Below, in pieces: positions 25,582-33,966 of a DNA stretch of 64,000 nucleotides; the first letter of the stretch is position 1, and each line of letters starts with the position of its first letter. The notes below the pieces were generated by a model, which searched no databases, was not told where the DNA came from, and saw only the letters and a program-made list of their open reading frames with translations. The translations under genes were made by a program, and so were the position numbers. The DNA comes from Bryobacter sp. (GTDB taxonomy: Bacteria > Acidobacteriota > Terriglobia > Bryobacterales > Bryobacteraceae): assembly GCA_022843625.1 (NCBI GenBank), contig JALHNH010000031.1, forward strand, positions 16,243 to 80,242, in the 5' to 3' direction.

Positions 25582-26847
25582 ATGAATCGATTTGTAGCTG
25601 GCCTGGTTTTCTCGGTGCTGACACTTCAAGCGCAACAGGTGGAGAGTTTTGAGGCAGTGTGGCAAACCATTGCCAATAAACACTGGAATCCAAAGCAACT
25701 GGAGAGCTTGCCTGGAGGCGGGAGTTGGATCGATCTCAAAGCCAGCTACCGCAAGCGCGTCGAAGCAGCCCAGGGCCAGAGCGAAGTAAGAACCATCCTG
25801 CGAGAGATGATCGGCAAGATCGGTAAGAGCCACTATGCGATCGCGGGGCTCGAACTGAAAGGCTCAAAAGCAATGCGGCAGGGCGGCGGCACCTCGCCGG
25901 GCTTCCGGGTGGGGCTGGTTGAGGGCAAGGTGCTGGTAACCGGTTTGAACCCCAAAATGGAGATGGTGAAATTGGGCTGGGAACTGGTGAGCGTCGAAGG
26001 CATTCCTGTGAAGCCCGCTGTCACCGAGATCCAGAAGCAGGCCGGGCAGACGCTCCAGGCGGGGTTGCGAATGCACCAGATGCTGCAGAGCCACATCGGT
26101 GGCAGCAGCGGCGAGACGGTGGGCTATGAGTTTCTGGTTGGGGGAGCCAAGAAGCTGGTGAGTCTTAAGATGCCAGCAGGCGATGGCTCTGCAGGCTTTG
26201 GCTTTGTGCAAGGGATGAGTGTCGGCCGTGAATTTGCCTTACTGGGGCCAGCCAAAGATGTCGGATATTTCCGTCTGGACATGTTTCTTGATGTGGTGCG
26301 GGTACTGCCGCAGTTTCAGCAGGCGATTGAAGCCTGCAAGAAGTGTCGCGGCTTTGTGATTGATTTGCGCGGCAATCCTGGCGGAGTGGCTGTGATGGCC
26401 AACGCAATGGCCGGCTGGTTCATCAAGGAGAACGGGGTCAAGTTAGGAACGATGTACCAGCGTGGCGTGGATTTGAAGTTTGCCGTGATTCCGCGCCTCG
26501 GTGGATTTGAGGGGCCACTCGCGATTCTGGTGGACGGGGCATCGGCCTCTACAAGTGAGATTCTTGCCGGGGGGATGCAGGATCTCAAACGAGCCCGCAT
26601 CTTCGGCTCGCGCTCGGCCGGAGCGGCTTTGCCCAGCGTGATCGAGAGTTTGCCCAATGGCGACCTATTCCAGTTTGCCGTTGCCAATTACGTATCAGAA
26701 TCGGGCCAGGAACTCGAAGGGATAGGAGTGAAGCCGGATGTTGAAGTAGCCCATACGGCGGCGGCTTTGCAAGCGGGAAAGGACTTGGTGGTGGGTGCTG
26801 CGTTAGATTGGATTTATGCGAACCCTTCTCTTCCTGGCCGTCCTTAG
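25582..26847 (+). CDS. S41-family peptidase, secreted
   Basis: 421 residues with a signal peptide ending LQAQ. The probable nucleophile is S321 in DGASASTSEILAGG, the S41 core. A PDZ-like stretch is near residues 108-150 (LNPKMEMVKLGWELVSVEG). The site where CtpA/Tsp enzymes carry the catalytic Lys is Ala in GSRSAGAALPS. This resembles the tricorn/IRBP-like branch, where a His is used; H84 in GKSHYAI is a candidate. It is probably a periplasmic processing or degrading protease. Its end overlaps the next gene by 32 nt. Confidence 0.92.
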   Translation: MNRFVAGLVFSVLTLQAQQVESFEAVWQTIANKHWNPKQLESLPGGGSWIDLKASYRKRVEAAQGQSEVRTILREMIGKIGKSHYAIAGLELKGSKAMRQGGGTSPGFRVGLVEGKVLVTGLNPKMEMVKLGWELVSVEGIPVKPAVTEIQKQAGQTLQAGLRMHQMLQSHIGGSSGETVGYEFLVGGAKKLVSLKMPAGDGSAGFGFVQGMSVGREFALLGPAKDVGYFRLDMFLDVVRVLPQFQQAIEACKKCRGFVIDLRGNPGGVAVMANAMAGWFIKENGVKLGTMYQRGVDLKFAVIPRLGGFEGPLAILVDGASASTSEILAGGMQDLKRARIFGSRSAGAALPSVIESLPNGDLFQFAVANYVSESGQELEGIGVKPDVEVAHTAAALQAGKDLVVGAALDWIYANPSLPGRP

Positions 26848-27571
26848 CATCGGCTATGCCCAGAAAGCACCTACCCCAACCGCAGAGCAGATTCTGGATC
26901 GCTACGTCGCAGTAACTGGCGGCAAAGCAGCCTACGACAAGGTGAAGACCGTCAGCATGACGGGTACGATGGAGATCAAAGGCCAGAACATCCGTGGGGA
27001 ATTGAAGATGTTCCGACAGGACGGCGGCAAGTATTACACGGTCGTAGACCTGCCCGGGATTGGGAAGCAGGAAGACGGCAGCAACGGAACAACCGTTTGG
27101 GACAAAACGGTGCTGGGGCCGAGAATCAAGACCGGTGTGGAAAAGTTTCTGGCCAGTTGTGCGGCAGGGGCGATGAGCGAATACGGCCGTGGTGCCCTCG
27201 AAAAAGACAGCTGCTATGCAAAATCGGAAGTGCTTGGTGAAGAGATGCTCAACGGCAAACCGGTCTACAAGTTGCGTATGACTCCCAAGGAAGGCAAGCC
27301 TGAGGAGCAGTACTACGACAAAGCAACAGGATTGCTGGCACGAACGAAAATGATCATGCCCTCACCGATGGGTGAGGTACCAATCGTCGCAGTGGTTGAG
27401 GAGTACAAGACGGTGGATGGAATCACCACGCCCTCCAAGCTCACCAACGAAATGGGAGCCGTTGCCATGACAATGACCTTCACCTCGATCCGCTTCAACG
27501 AGAGTGTCCCGGCTGCCATGTTTGCCTTGCCACCCGAGATTCAGGCGCTGGTGGATGCAGCCAAGAAGTAA
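26816..27571 (+). CDS. Secreted LolA-like beta-barrel protein
   Basis: 251 residues with signal peptide MRTLLFLAVLSIGYAQ. The start overlaps the S41 gene by 32 nt. After AEQILDRYVAVTGGKAAYDKVK comes an antiparallel-beta body (MTGTMEIKGQNIRGEL, YKLRMTPKEGK, QYYDKATGLLARTK, VEEYKTVDGITTPSKL). This pattern is common in acidobacterial secreted proteins distantly resembling LolA or outer-membrane lipoprotein-sorting proteins. Ligand and role are unknown. Its TAA abuts the stop of the convergent gene (27572) with no gap. Confidence 0.85.
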   Translation: MRTLLFLAVLSIGYAQKAPTPTAEQILDRYVAVTGGKAAYDKVKTVSMTGTMEIKGQNIRGELKMFRQDGGKYYTVVDLPGIGKQEDGSNGTTVWDKTVLGPRIKTGVEKFLASCAAGAMSEYGRGALEKDSCYAKSEVLGEEMLNGKPVYKLRMTPKEGKPEEQYYDKATGLLARTKMIMPSPMGEVPIVAVVEEYKTVDGITTPSKLTNEMGAVAMTMTFTSIRFNESVPAAMFALPPEIQALVDAAKK

Positions 27572-27985
27572 CTAGTCCTTCTTCCAGGCATCTTCAAAAG
27601 CGCGCCAAAAGTTGTCGTCGTTCTTGTGCCAACTATCGGGCTGAGCGCCGCTTAAATGAATTTCGTCCTGGCGCATGGTGCCATGCCCGAAGGGGCAAAT
27701 CCATTCGAGCTTAGGCGGGGCGAAGAGTGTAGCGTGAGACCAGTTGCCCTTCTCCAGAGGCATGCGCAGAATTCGTAAGCAGGTGCGGCACCGGTATTTC
27801 TGATCCATCCAGAAGCCGTAGCCCACCACGAACAGGAACATGTCGGCACCCATCAGCGAGAAGGTGTAGGCAAGATCTCTGCCCATCTGGTCTTTGGGAA
27901 AGAAGCTGTTGATCCACAAGATCAACACGATGTGCATCGCAATCAGGCAGACGATTTTTGCTACCAGCAGGGCCCACCATTTCAT
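27572..27985 (-). CDS. Membrane protein with cysteine-pair motif, unknown function
   Basis: 137 residues. Two membrane helices are near residues 3-26 and 40-60. A cytosolic part follows with YRCRTCLRI (C-x2-C) and a later WICPFGHGTM, possibly a zinc ribbon. No family is recognised. It follows proline dehydrogenase by 15 nt on the same strand, so probably shares its transcript. Confidence 0.78.
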   Translation of the reverse strand: MKWWALLVAKIVCLIAMHIVLILWINSFFPKDQMGRDLAYTFSLMGADMFLFVVGYGFWMDQKYRCRTCLRILRMPLEKGNWSHATLFAPPKLEWICPFGHGTMRQDEIHLSGAQPDSWHKNDDNFWRAFEDAWKKD

Positions 27986-28000
27986 GAATTCTCTGACGCA

Positions 28001-28894
28001 CTAATTCTTGAAGAAGTTCCTCAGCAGGAAAATAACGTTCGCAGGCCGCTCCGCCAGACGGCGCATGAAGTAGGGATACCAGGCTTCCCCATAAGGGACA
28101 TACACCCGGATGCGAAAGCCCTGAGCCAGGAGTTTACGCTGCAAGTCGCGGCGAACGCCGTAAAGCATCTGGAATTCGAATTTGTCTTTGGGGAAGCTGG
28201 TGGCACTGGCAACCATACGATCGTCGTGAGTGGCAATCGCTGGATACTCACCCTCTTCCAGCAGAAGCCGGGTCATCTTAAGGTAATTCGTGTCGACTTC
28301 AGACTTTTCAGCAAAAGCGACCGTGTCTGGCTCGGCATAGGCACCTTTGCAGATACGCACGGGCAGGCCGAGCGCGTTGGATGTTTTGATGTCAGCTTCC
28401 GTACGGAAAAGATAGGCCTGGAGCACGGCGCGTACGCAACCGAATTCCTGATGCAGTCGGTGGACGATCGAGAGGGTGCGGTCGACGTAGCCGCTCGATT
28501 CCATGTCGAATTCGACTCTCGAATGAGTCTGCTGGGCCAGGGCAACCAGTTGGCGGGCGTTGTCGTAGCAGAGGTTCTGGTCGATATCGAGGCCAAGCTG
28601 AGTAAGCTTGACGGAGATCGTCGAATCGATTTTTCGTTCCTGGATGAGGCGGATTGCGTCGAGGCAATGATCGCGGCTGAGCTTGGCTTCTTCGATTGCC
28701 GTGACACTTTCTCCCAGGTAATCGAGAGTAGTGAGGATCCCTTCCCGGTTCAGTTTTTGACAGACGGTGAGAGCTTCTTCAAGCGTGTTGCCGGCGATGA
28801 ACCTTCGAGTGAGGGGCTTGGCAAACGAAGATTGCTCCATCCAGCGACGGAGCGACTTCTGTTGGCTTAGGAAAATGAAAAAAGAACGGAGCAT
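28001..28894 (-). CDS. Proline dehydrogenase (monofunctional PRODH)
   Basis: 297 residues, a compact FAD-dependent (beta-alpha)8 barrel. Family landmarks are EFDMESSGYVD, RICKGAYAEPDTVAF, EFQMLYGVR and the final RVYVPYGEAWYPYFMRRLAERPAN. It oxidises proline to pyrroline-5-carboxylate at the membrane and passes electrons to quinone. It is the short monofunctional form, lacking the P5C dehydrogenase part of PutA. No P5CDH gene is in the window. The start ATG 28894 lies 25 nt from a 17-bp tandem repeat. Confidence 0.95.
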   Translation of the reverse strand: MLRSFFIFLSQQKSLRRWMEQSSFAKPLTRRFIAGNTLEEALTVCQKLNREGILTTLDYLGESVTAIEEAKLSRDHCLDAIRLIQERKIDSTISVKLTQLGLDIDQNLCYDNARQLVALAQQTHSRVEFDMESSGYVDRTLSIVHRLHQEFGCVRAVLQAYLFRTEADIKTSNALGLPVRICKGAYAEPDTVAFAEKSEVDTNYLKMTRLLLEEGEYPAIATHDDRMVASATSFPKDKFEFQMLYGVRRDLQRKLLAQGFRIRVYVPYGEAWYPYFMRRLAERPANVIFLLRNFFKN

Positions 28895-28918
28895 GAGCGG
28901 GGTACCGCACTCCCCATT

Positions 28919-29003
28919 GTGTCAGGTGATTGGCTGTGTCAGGTGATTGGCTGTGTCAGGTGATTGGCTGTGTCAGGTGATTGGCTGTGTCAGGTGGTTA
29001 GCG
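28919..29003. repeat. 17-bp tandem direct repeat, four perfect copies plus one degenerate
   Basis: The unit GTGTCAGGTGATTGGCT repeats head to tail at 28919, 28936, 28953 and 28970. A fifth copy at 28987-29003 has diverged (GTGTCAGGTGGTTAGCG) and contains the stop codon of the PAP2 gene. No spacers are present, so it is a minisatellite and not a CRISPR. It sits between the PAP2 stop and the proline dehydrogenase start on the minus strand. Confidence 0.97.
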
Positions 29004-29534
29004 GAGCAGGTTGAGGGCAAAGAAACCAAGCATCGATCCAGCGGCAGCACCAACGAGCACGTCGCTCAGGAAGTGCATGCCAAGAATGATACGGCTGGCA
29101 GCGATCGAGAGGCCGATGAAACTGAATTCAGCCGAGTGTTCCGGGTACAGAACCATCAGTGGGGTAATGATGGAGAAGGCTGTGATCGTGTGACCGGAAG
29201 GGAAGCTGAATTTGTCTGGCGGCAAAAGTGTCGACCAGCAATGCGGCTGGATATGGCAGGGTCGGCGGCGGCCTGTGACGCGCTTGGCCCAGAGGAAGAA
29301 ACCGATGCCGACACCGGCGGCGAGGAAGGATGAGCCAACGGCCAAGTAACGCTCAGGGCCACCAAAGAGCAGGATCACGATTGCCAGAGCATACCAGAGC
29401 CAACCGTCGCCACCACGGGTAGCGCAAATCATCCACAGGCGCACCCACTGAGGGGCACTCCACTGGTGAACGCGGTTCATGATGCGATGGTCGCGGGATT
29501 CGATGTAGTTGCGGACGAGAGGGAAAACGCTCAT
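28998..29534 (-). CDS. PAP2-superfamily lipid phosphatase
   Basis: 178 residues with all three phosphatase motifs: KRVTGRRRP (K-x6-RP), FPSGH, and SRIILGMHFLSD (SR-x5-H-x3-D). Four or five membrane helices surround them. It probably dephosphorylates a membrane lipid phosphate, such as phosphatidic acid or undecaprenyl diphosphate, on the outer face. The start ATG overlaps the stop of the PHP gene in ATGA (29531-29534), indicating translational coupling. The stop lies in the degenerate fifth copy of the 17-bp repeat. Confidence 0.94.
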   Translation of the reverse strand: MSVFPLVRNYIESRDHRIMNRVHQWSAPQWVRLWMICATRGGDGWLWYALAIVILLFGGPERYLAVGSSFLAAGVGIGFFLWAKRVTGRRRPCHIQPHCWSTLLPPDKFSFPSGHTITAFSIITPLMVLYPEHSAEFSFIGLSIAASRIILGMHFLSDVLVGAAAGSMLGFFALNLLR

Positions 29535-30406
29535 GCTGCCAACTCCGTTGCCTGGATGGCCCGGGATGGAACGGCAGACTGGAGTACTCGAAGCCAGCGA
29601 TTGCGCCAATAGGCTTCGAAAGAGACTTCGCATGCGTAGTTGATCAGGCTGGCAACCGGGATCAAGGCGATTAGCGGAGCAAGGCCAATCGTCCAGGGCT
29701 TGTCCCGAAAGAGGTGACCGGCGATGGTGAGAAGTTCGGCACTCAAGCGCAAATGATTACCGCTGCGCCCCAGAACCCTGGCGCGCCGGGCGTAAAGCCC
29801 TTCGAAGAACTCATGTTTGTTGCGAGCACCCGGTACATCTGTCCAGACACGGCCCAGGCTAAGAACGCCATGAGAATCGCTTCCGCCGATGCCGATTCGA
29901 TTGAGAGATTCACATGTTTGAGAAGATGCGCGGTTGGAAGCGACGGGCATAGCACCGTTCAGGATCTCCATCGCAGGGAAGTTCTCTGCAAAAAACTGGA
30001 AATCTTCTTCCACTCTCCGCCCGGTGAGGCCTGAAAACATGTGGTTGATTGAGTATAGCAAGCGCTCCTGCTGAAGGTAAGCGAGTAGGCGTGGCATATC
30101 GTCTCGACGAGCTTGCAGGCCAATGTGTTGCCGCTCGGTGATATCGTAGACGCCAACATGCGCTTCGCAGCCGCTGGGCAGGTGAACAGTGATCTCTTCG
30201 CTGAGAAAGAAGTCGGGGTGGTGGCGGAGGGTTTCAGCAGCATCGATGGAGTCGTGGTCGGTTACGGTGACCAGGGTCATTCCGCTGCGTTTCAGGCGAG
30301 CGTACATTTCATCGGCCGGGGTGTAGCATTCCCGGCAGATTTTCTTGAGCAAGGGGATAGTACACATCCCGGAATGCCAAGAATGGACATGCATGTCGCA
30401 TTTCAT
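29531..30406 (-). CDS. PHP-domain metal-dependent phosphoesterase with C-terminal membrane segment
   Basis: 291 residues. Metal-binding motifs of the PHP fold are CDMHVHSWHS near the N-terminus, TVTDHDS at about 48-54, and GGSDSHG near residue 174. Unusually for a PHP enzyme, the C-terminal 60 residues contain a hydrophobic helix (IGLAPLIALIPVASLINYAC), suggesting attachment to the membrane. It is coupled by ATGA to a PAP2 phosphatase, so it may act on a phosphorylated lipid or glycan; this is inference from context. It faces away from the GT28 gene. Confidence 0.9.
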   Translation of the reverse strand: MKCDMHVHSWHSGMCTIPLLKKICRECYTPADEMYARLKRSGMTLVTVTDHDSIDAAETLRHHPDFFLSEEITVHLPSGCEAHVGVYDITERQHIGLQARRDDMPRLLAYLQQERLLYSINHMFSGLTGRRVEEDFQFFAENFPAMEILNGAMPVASNRASSQTCESLNRIGIGGSDSHGVLSLGRVWTDVPGARNKHEFFEGLYARRARVLGRSGNHLRLSAELLTIAGHLFRDKPWTIGLAPLIALIPVASLINYACEVSFEAYWRNRWLRVLQSAVPSRAIQATELAA

Positions 30407-30448
30407 GCCCTATTTATTACCTGTTGAAATTACAGAGCCGTGACGATT

Positions 30449-30475
30449 ACAAAAAACATTTGTGAAAGTTTTTGT
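30449..30475. promoter_or_regulatory. Inverted repeat in the divergent PHP/GT28 intergenic region
   Basis: ACAAAAAAC at 30449-30457 faces GTTTTTGT at 30468-30475, with a 10-nt spacer. It lies between two divergent operons, so it could be an operator for either. The arms are low in complexity, and no clear -35/-10 pair was identified around it. Confidence 0.3.
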
Positions 30476-30531
30476 TTTTCAAGCAGATAGTTGTGATTTC
30501 GGTGTCTCGCCGCTTACGATGAGGGTTCAAG

Positions 30532-31662
30532 ATGCCGAAACTGGACTTAATCTACTTCGATGCGGGTGGCGGTCACCGGGCTGCCGCAACCGCGTTGAAA
30601 CAATCTTTTGCCGAAAAATATCCTGACTGGGAAGTGCGGCTGATGCACTTGCAGGAAGAGCTGAGCTCGATGGATCTCTTCAGACAGCTCTTTGGCATCA
30701 AGATGGAGGATGTCTACAATCTGGTTCTACGTAAGGGCTGGACGCTAGGCTCGCCACAGTTGCTGGTGGCGATGCATGTTTTGATCCGGCTTTACCATCC
30801 GTTGCAGGTGAGGAAGCTGAAGGAGTTTTGGGGGAAAGATGCACCGGATCTCGCAGTCTCGCTGGTGCCGAACTTTAACCGGGCTATTTATCAGGCGCTG
30901 ACCGCCGTCAGCCCAAAAACGAAAATCATGTCGGTGTTGACTGACCTCGCAGATTACCCGCCGAATTTCTGGATCGAAAAGGGACAGAAACAATACTTTG
31001 TCTGTGGAACAACCAAGGCCGAACAGCAGGCACTCGAACTGGGCCACCCGCGAGAAAAGGTATTCCGGGTAAGCGGCATGGTGTTAAATCCACGGTTCTA
31101 CCAATCGATTGAAGTAGACGTTGAGGCAGAGCGGCTAAAGCTGGGCCTGGATCCGAAGCTACCAACGGCACTGGTGATGTTTGGAGGCTACGGATCGGCG
31201 GTGATGGCGCGTATTGCAAAAAACCTCGACCAGAGCGGCCTCAAGCTGCAGTTGATCTTTGTGTGCGGCAAGAGCACAAAACTAAAAGAGCAACTCGAGG
31301 GCATGAAGCTGAAGATGCCGCACTTCATTGAGGGCTTTACCAAAGAAGTGCCGTACTACATGAAGCTGTCTGATTTCTTTATCGGCAAGCCGGGGCCGGG
31401 ATCGATTTCAGAAGCGATTCATCTGGGCCTGCCAGTGGTGGTAACCCGGAATGCTCTCACGCTGCCGCAGGAACGCTACAACGCAGATTGGGTGACAGAG
31501 AATCAGGTGGGAATGGTGTTGAAGCATTTTGGAGAGATTGTGCCAGGCGTCACAGAAATGCTTGCCCCCGGCAAGCTGGCCGGCTTTCAGGCCAATGCCC
31601 GCAAGATGAACAACCGTGCGGTCTTTGAGATTCCAGAGATCATTGATAAGCTTCTGCGATGA
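30532..31662 (+). CDS. GT28-family glycosyltransferase, diacylglycerol glycosyltransferase-like
   Basis: 376 residues. The N-terminus LIYFDAGGGHRAAATALKQS is the glycine-rich loop of MGDG synthase and MurG-type GT-B enzymes. The C-terminal donor site shows VMFGGYGSAVMARI, FIEGFTKEVPYYMKLSDFFI and KPGPGSISEAIHLGLPVVV. The length suits processive or monofunctional diacylglycerol galactosyl/glucosyltransferases. It probably adds a sugar to a membrane lipid. GAGGG lies 6 nt upstream of ATG 30532. Its stop overlaps the next start in ATGA. Confidence 0.91.
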   Translation: MPKLDLIYFDAGGGHRAAATALKQSFAEKYPDWEVRLMHLQEELSSMDLFRQLFGIKMEDVYNLVLRKGWTLGSPQLLVAMHVLIRLYHPLQVRKLKEFWGKDAPDLAVSLVPNFNRAIYQALTAVSPKTKIMSVLTDLADYPPNFWIEKGQKQYFVCGTTKAEQQALELGHPREKVFRVSGMVLNPRFYQSIEVDVEAERLKLGLDPKLPTALVMFGGYGSAVMARIAKNLDQSGLKLQLIFVCGKSTKLKEQLEGMKLKMPHFIEGFTKEVPYYMKLSDFFIGKPGPGSISEAIHLGLPVVVTRNALTLPQERYNADWVTENQVGMVLKHFGEIVPGVTEMLAPGKLAGFQANARKMNNRAVFEIPEIIDKLLR

Positions 31663-33494
31663 GGCTTTGGCTTTGTTTTGCAGCAATGGCAGCCACCGGG
31701 CTGGCCCAGGATGGTTATACGGATTTGGTGAATGGGGTAGCGCAGAAGTATCTGGCAGCCCGCAAGATTGCCGTTAGTGGCATCAAGACACCAGCTCAGG
31801 CGAAAAAGCGCGCGGCTGAGGTGCGCGCGCTGATTCTCAAACAGATCGGCGGCTTGCCCGAGTACCGGGGGCCGCTCAAGGCGGTGACGACCAAGACCAC
31901 TGACCAGGGCACTTACGTCGTCGAGAATCTTCACTTTGAGTCCTTGCCCGGCTACATCGTCACAGCGAATCTGTATCGACCCAAGACTGCCGGCAAGCAT
32001 CCGGCGGTGCTCTATTCGATTGGGCACTGGGATGAGGGCAAGATCGCCGGACAGCGCATTGGTGCGAACCTGGCGTCCAAGGGGTTTGTAGTACTGGCCT
32101 ATGATCCAGTGGGCCAGGGAGAGCGGCTGCAGGCTTATGATGCGCGTTACGGCCGCAGCCTGATTGGTGGATCCACAGAGCAGCACTTTGTTGTTGGCGC
32201 TCAGGCATTGATGGCTGGCGAGAGTGTGGCCCGTTATTTCATTCACGATTCGATGCGCGGTATCGACTACTTGCAGAGCCGTGCGGAGGTGGACCCGAGC
32301 CGGATTGGGGCCAGCGGTTGCTCCGGAGGCGGGACGCAAACCATGTACGTTGCGGCGCTCGATGACCGCATCAAGGTAGCGGCCCCGTCGTGCGTTATGA
32401 ATTCGTTTGAGATGGTGGAATCCGGGCCAACCGGAGATAGCGAACAGAGCTTTCCTGGCTTTATTTCGGCAGGGCTCGATCAGGCGGACTGGGTAACTCA
32501 ATTTGCTCCCAAGCCCTGGTTGATCTCTTCGACCCAGGACGATTTCTTCACTCCCGCTGGCGCGAAGATTGTGGTCGATCAGGCCAAAGATCTCTATCGG
32601 GTCTTTGATCGCGAAAGTCTTGTGAAATGGGTGGTGGGGCCGGGTGGGCATGGAACGCCGCTGATGGTTCGTGAGGCGATTTACGACTGGATGATTCGGT
32701 GGCTGAATTATGGCAATGGAGACGCAAAGGAGCTGGATTTGCCCCTGCTGAGTGTTGGTGAATTGTGCGCCTACGAAGGATGCCAGGCGCCAGGCAGAGG
32801 CCTGAGCGAAGTGATTGCCGAGAGCTGGAAGGCACGCCGCAAGAAGGGCGACGTGAAACAGATGATCACCCTGGGTGGGACAGCTACAGGACTCACTCAG
32901 GTGAAGTGGCTGGGCCCGGAGACTCGAGACGAGCTGATCGTGATGGTGAACGACGGTATTCCCGCCGAGCGGCGGGCCGAGAGTCTGGCCAGGCTGGGCG
33001 TACGGATCAAGCTAGTGAAACTGCCAGGGGTGTCGCCTTTTGGCGGGCGCTACAGTGGCGGCTGGATCGACCATACGAGGGCCTGGTTGGTGGGAATGAA
33101 TCTGCCCAGCATGAGGGCAAACGATTTGCTGCACGAAGTTCGGGCCGAACTGGACAACTACACCAAAGTTCATGTGCATGCGTGGGCCTGGGGCGGGATT
33201 CCGGCGCTCTATGCGGCTCATGCAGAGCCGAGGATTGCGAAAGTGTGGTTGGAGAGAATGCCTTACTCGATTGAGATGGCGATGGGGGCGAGCATTCACC
33301 GGAACCTGCACGAGGCGATTGTTCCTGGGATTGCGCTTGCCGGTGACTTCGAGGACTTCACCGACAAGCGCTTCTTTATCGTCGATGCGCACGACTGGAA
33401 TGAGAACCGAATCGAGAAGGCGCTTCCGGGAGTTTACCGGAGGCCCTTCGAGCAGTCCGACGCTGAGCTGTTAGTTGCCTTTCGTAAACACTAA
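31659..33494 (+). CDS. Secreted alpha/beta hydrolase, acetylxylan-esterase-like
   Basis: 611 residues with signal peptide MRLWLCFAAMAATGLAQ. The alpha/beta-hydrolase core has HPAVLYSIGHWDEG, VVLAYDPVGQGERLQ and the nucleophile elbow GASGCSGGGTQT (Ser in CSGG). An aspartate follows in STQDDFF and a histidine in GPGGHGTP. The C-terminal 220 residues contain a second, degenerate hydrolase-like region. It resembles acetyl-xylan esterase/dienelactone hydrolase-type proteins. The start overlaps the GT28 stop in ATGA, so the two are coupled. Its 3' end overlaps the convergent gene by 24 nt. Confidence 0.9.
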   Translation: MRLWLCFAAMAATGLAQDGYTDLVNGVAQKYLAARKIAVSGIKTPAQAKKRAAEVRALILKQIGGLPEYRGPLKAVTTKTTDQGTYVVENLHFESLPGYIVTANLYRPKTAGKHPAVLYSIGHWDEGKIAGQRIGANLASKGFVVLAYDPVGQGERLQAYDARYGRSLIGGSTEQHFVVGAQALMAGESVARYFIHDSMRGIDYLQSRAEVDPSRIGASGCSGGGTQTMYVAALDDRIKVAAPSCVMNSFEMVESGPTGDSEQSFPGFISAGLDQADWVTQFAPKPWLISSTQDDFFTPAGAKIVVDQAKDLYRVFDRESLVKWVVGPGGHGTPLMVREAIYDWMIRWLNYGNGDAKELDLPLLSVGELCAYEGCQAPGRGLSEVIAESWKARRKKGDVKQMITLGGTATGLTQVKWLGPETRDELIVMVNDGIPAERRAESLARLGVRIKLVKLPGVSPFGGRYSGGWIDHTRAWLVGMNLPSMRANDLLHEVRAELDNYTKVHVHAWAWGGIPALYAAHAEPRIAKVWLERMPYSIEMAMGASIHRNLHEAIVPGIALAGDFEDFTDKRFFIVDAHDWNENRIEKALPGVYRRPFEQSDAELLVAFRKH

Positions 33495-33932
33495 TTTTGT
33501 GTTGAACTCGCCCTGCGGGGCCTTGATGGTGTTGTCGATGGTGAGGATCTTGCCGTCATCGGAGACAGTCCAGGTTTCTTCCTGGCCGATTTCCATGCCG
33601 TTGAATTCGCTCTTGGTGTTTACCTTGAGTTTTGCGCCATCCCACTTGGCCTTGACTTTGGCTTCACGGCCACGCATCTTGATGGTGGCCTCTTTGCCAT
33701 CGGTGCTGTAGCTGCTGTCGGTCTTCATCTCGCCACGCTCGCCAACCTGCGTGGTCTTGACTGTGATCGCGGGATCTTTGTGTTCGATGTCGCGCTCGAT
33801 TTTAGAAGGCACAGGCATCATGCCGAAATCGCTCTTGGAAAGGTCGGCAACCCAGTGGCCGGAAAGATCAGGTTTGTCGGCGGCCATCAGCATGGCAGCG
33901 GGAATGGAAAGCAAAAGAAGTCTTCTAAGCAT
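33471..33932 (-). CDS. Secreted beta-rich protein, lipocalin-like, unknown function
   Basis: 153 residues with signal peptide MLRRLLLLSIPAAMLMA. The body DLSGHWVADLSKSDFG followed by alternating strands (ATIKMRGREAKVKAKW, KLKVNTKSEFNGM, ETWTVSDDGKILTID) suggests a small beta-barrel. Similar DLSGxW proteins recur in acidobacterial genomes. No ligand is known. It overlaps the esterase 3' end by 24 nt in convergent orientation. Confidence 0.85.
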   Translation of the reverse strand: MLRRLLLLSIPAAMLMAADKPDLSGHWVADLSKSDFGMMPVPSKIERDIEHKDPAITVKTTQVGERGEMKTDSSYSTDGKEATIKMRGREAKVKAKWDGAKLKVNTKSEFNGMEIGQEETWTVSDDGKILTIDNTIKAPQGEFNTKLVFTKGN

Positions 33933-33966
33933 TTCTTCACTCTAAAGCATTTCGTAAGATTGGGAT

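Noticed and set aside
28919..29003. CRISPR array
   Set aside because: Repeats are contiguous with no spacers and no cas genes are near.
28947..29333. 128-codon frame starting in the 17-bp repeats
   Set aside because: Its N-terminus is just translated repeat and the rest is antisense to the PAP2 gene, which has all its motifs.
31587..32651. 354-codon minus-strand frame opposite the esterase gene
   Set aside because: The plus strand encodes a signal peptide and intact alpha/beta-hydrolase motifs; the antisense frame has no domain.
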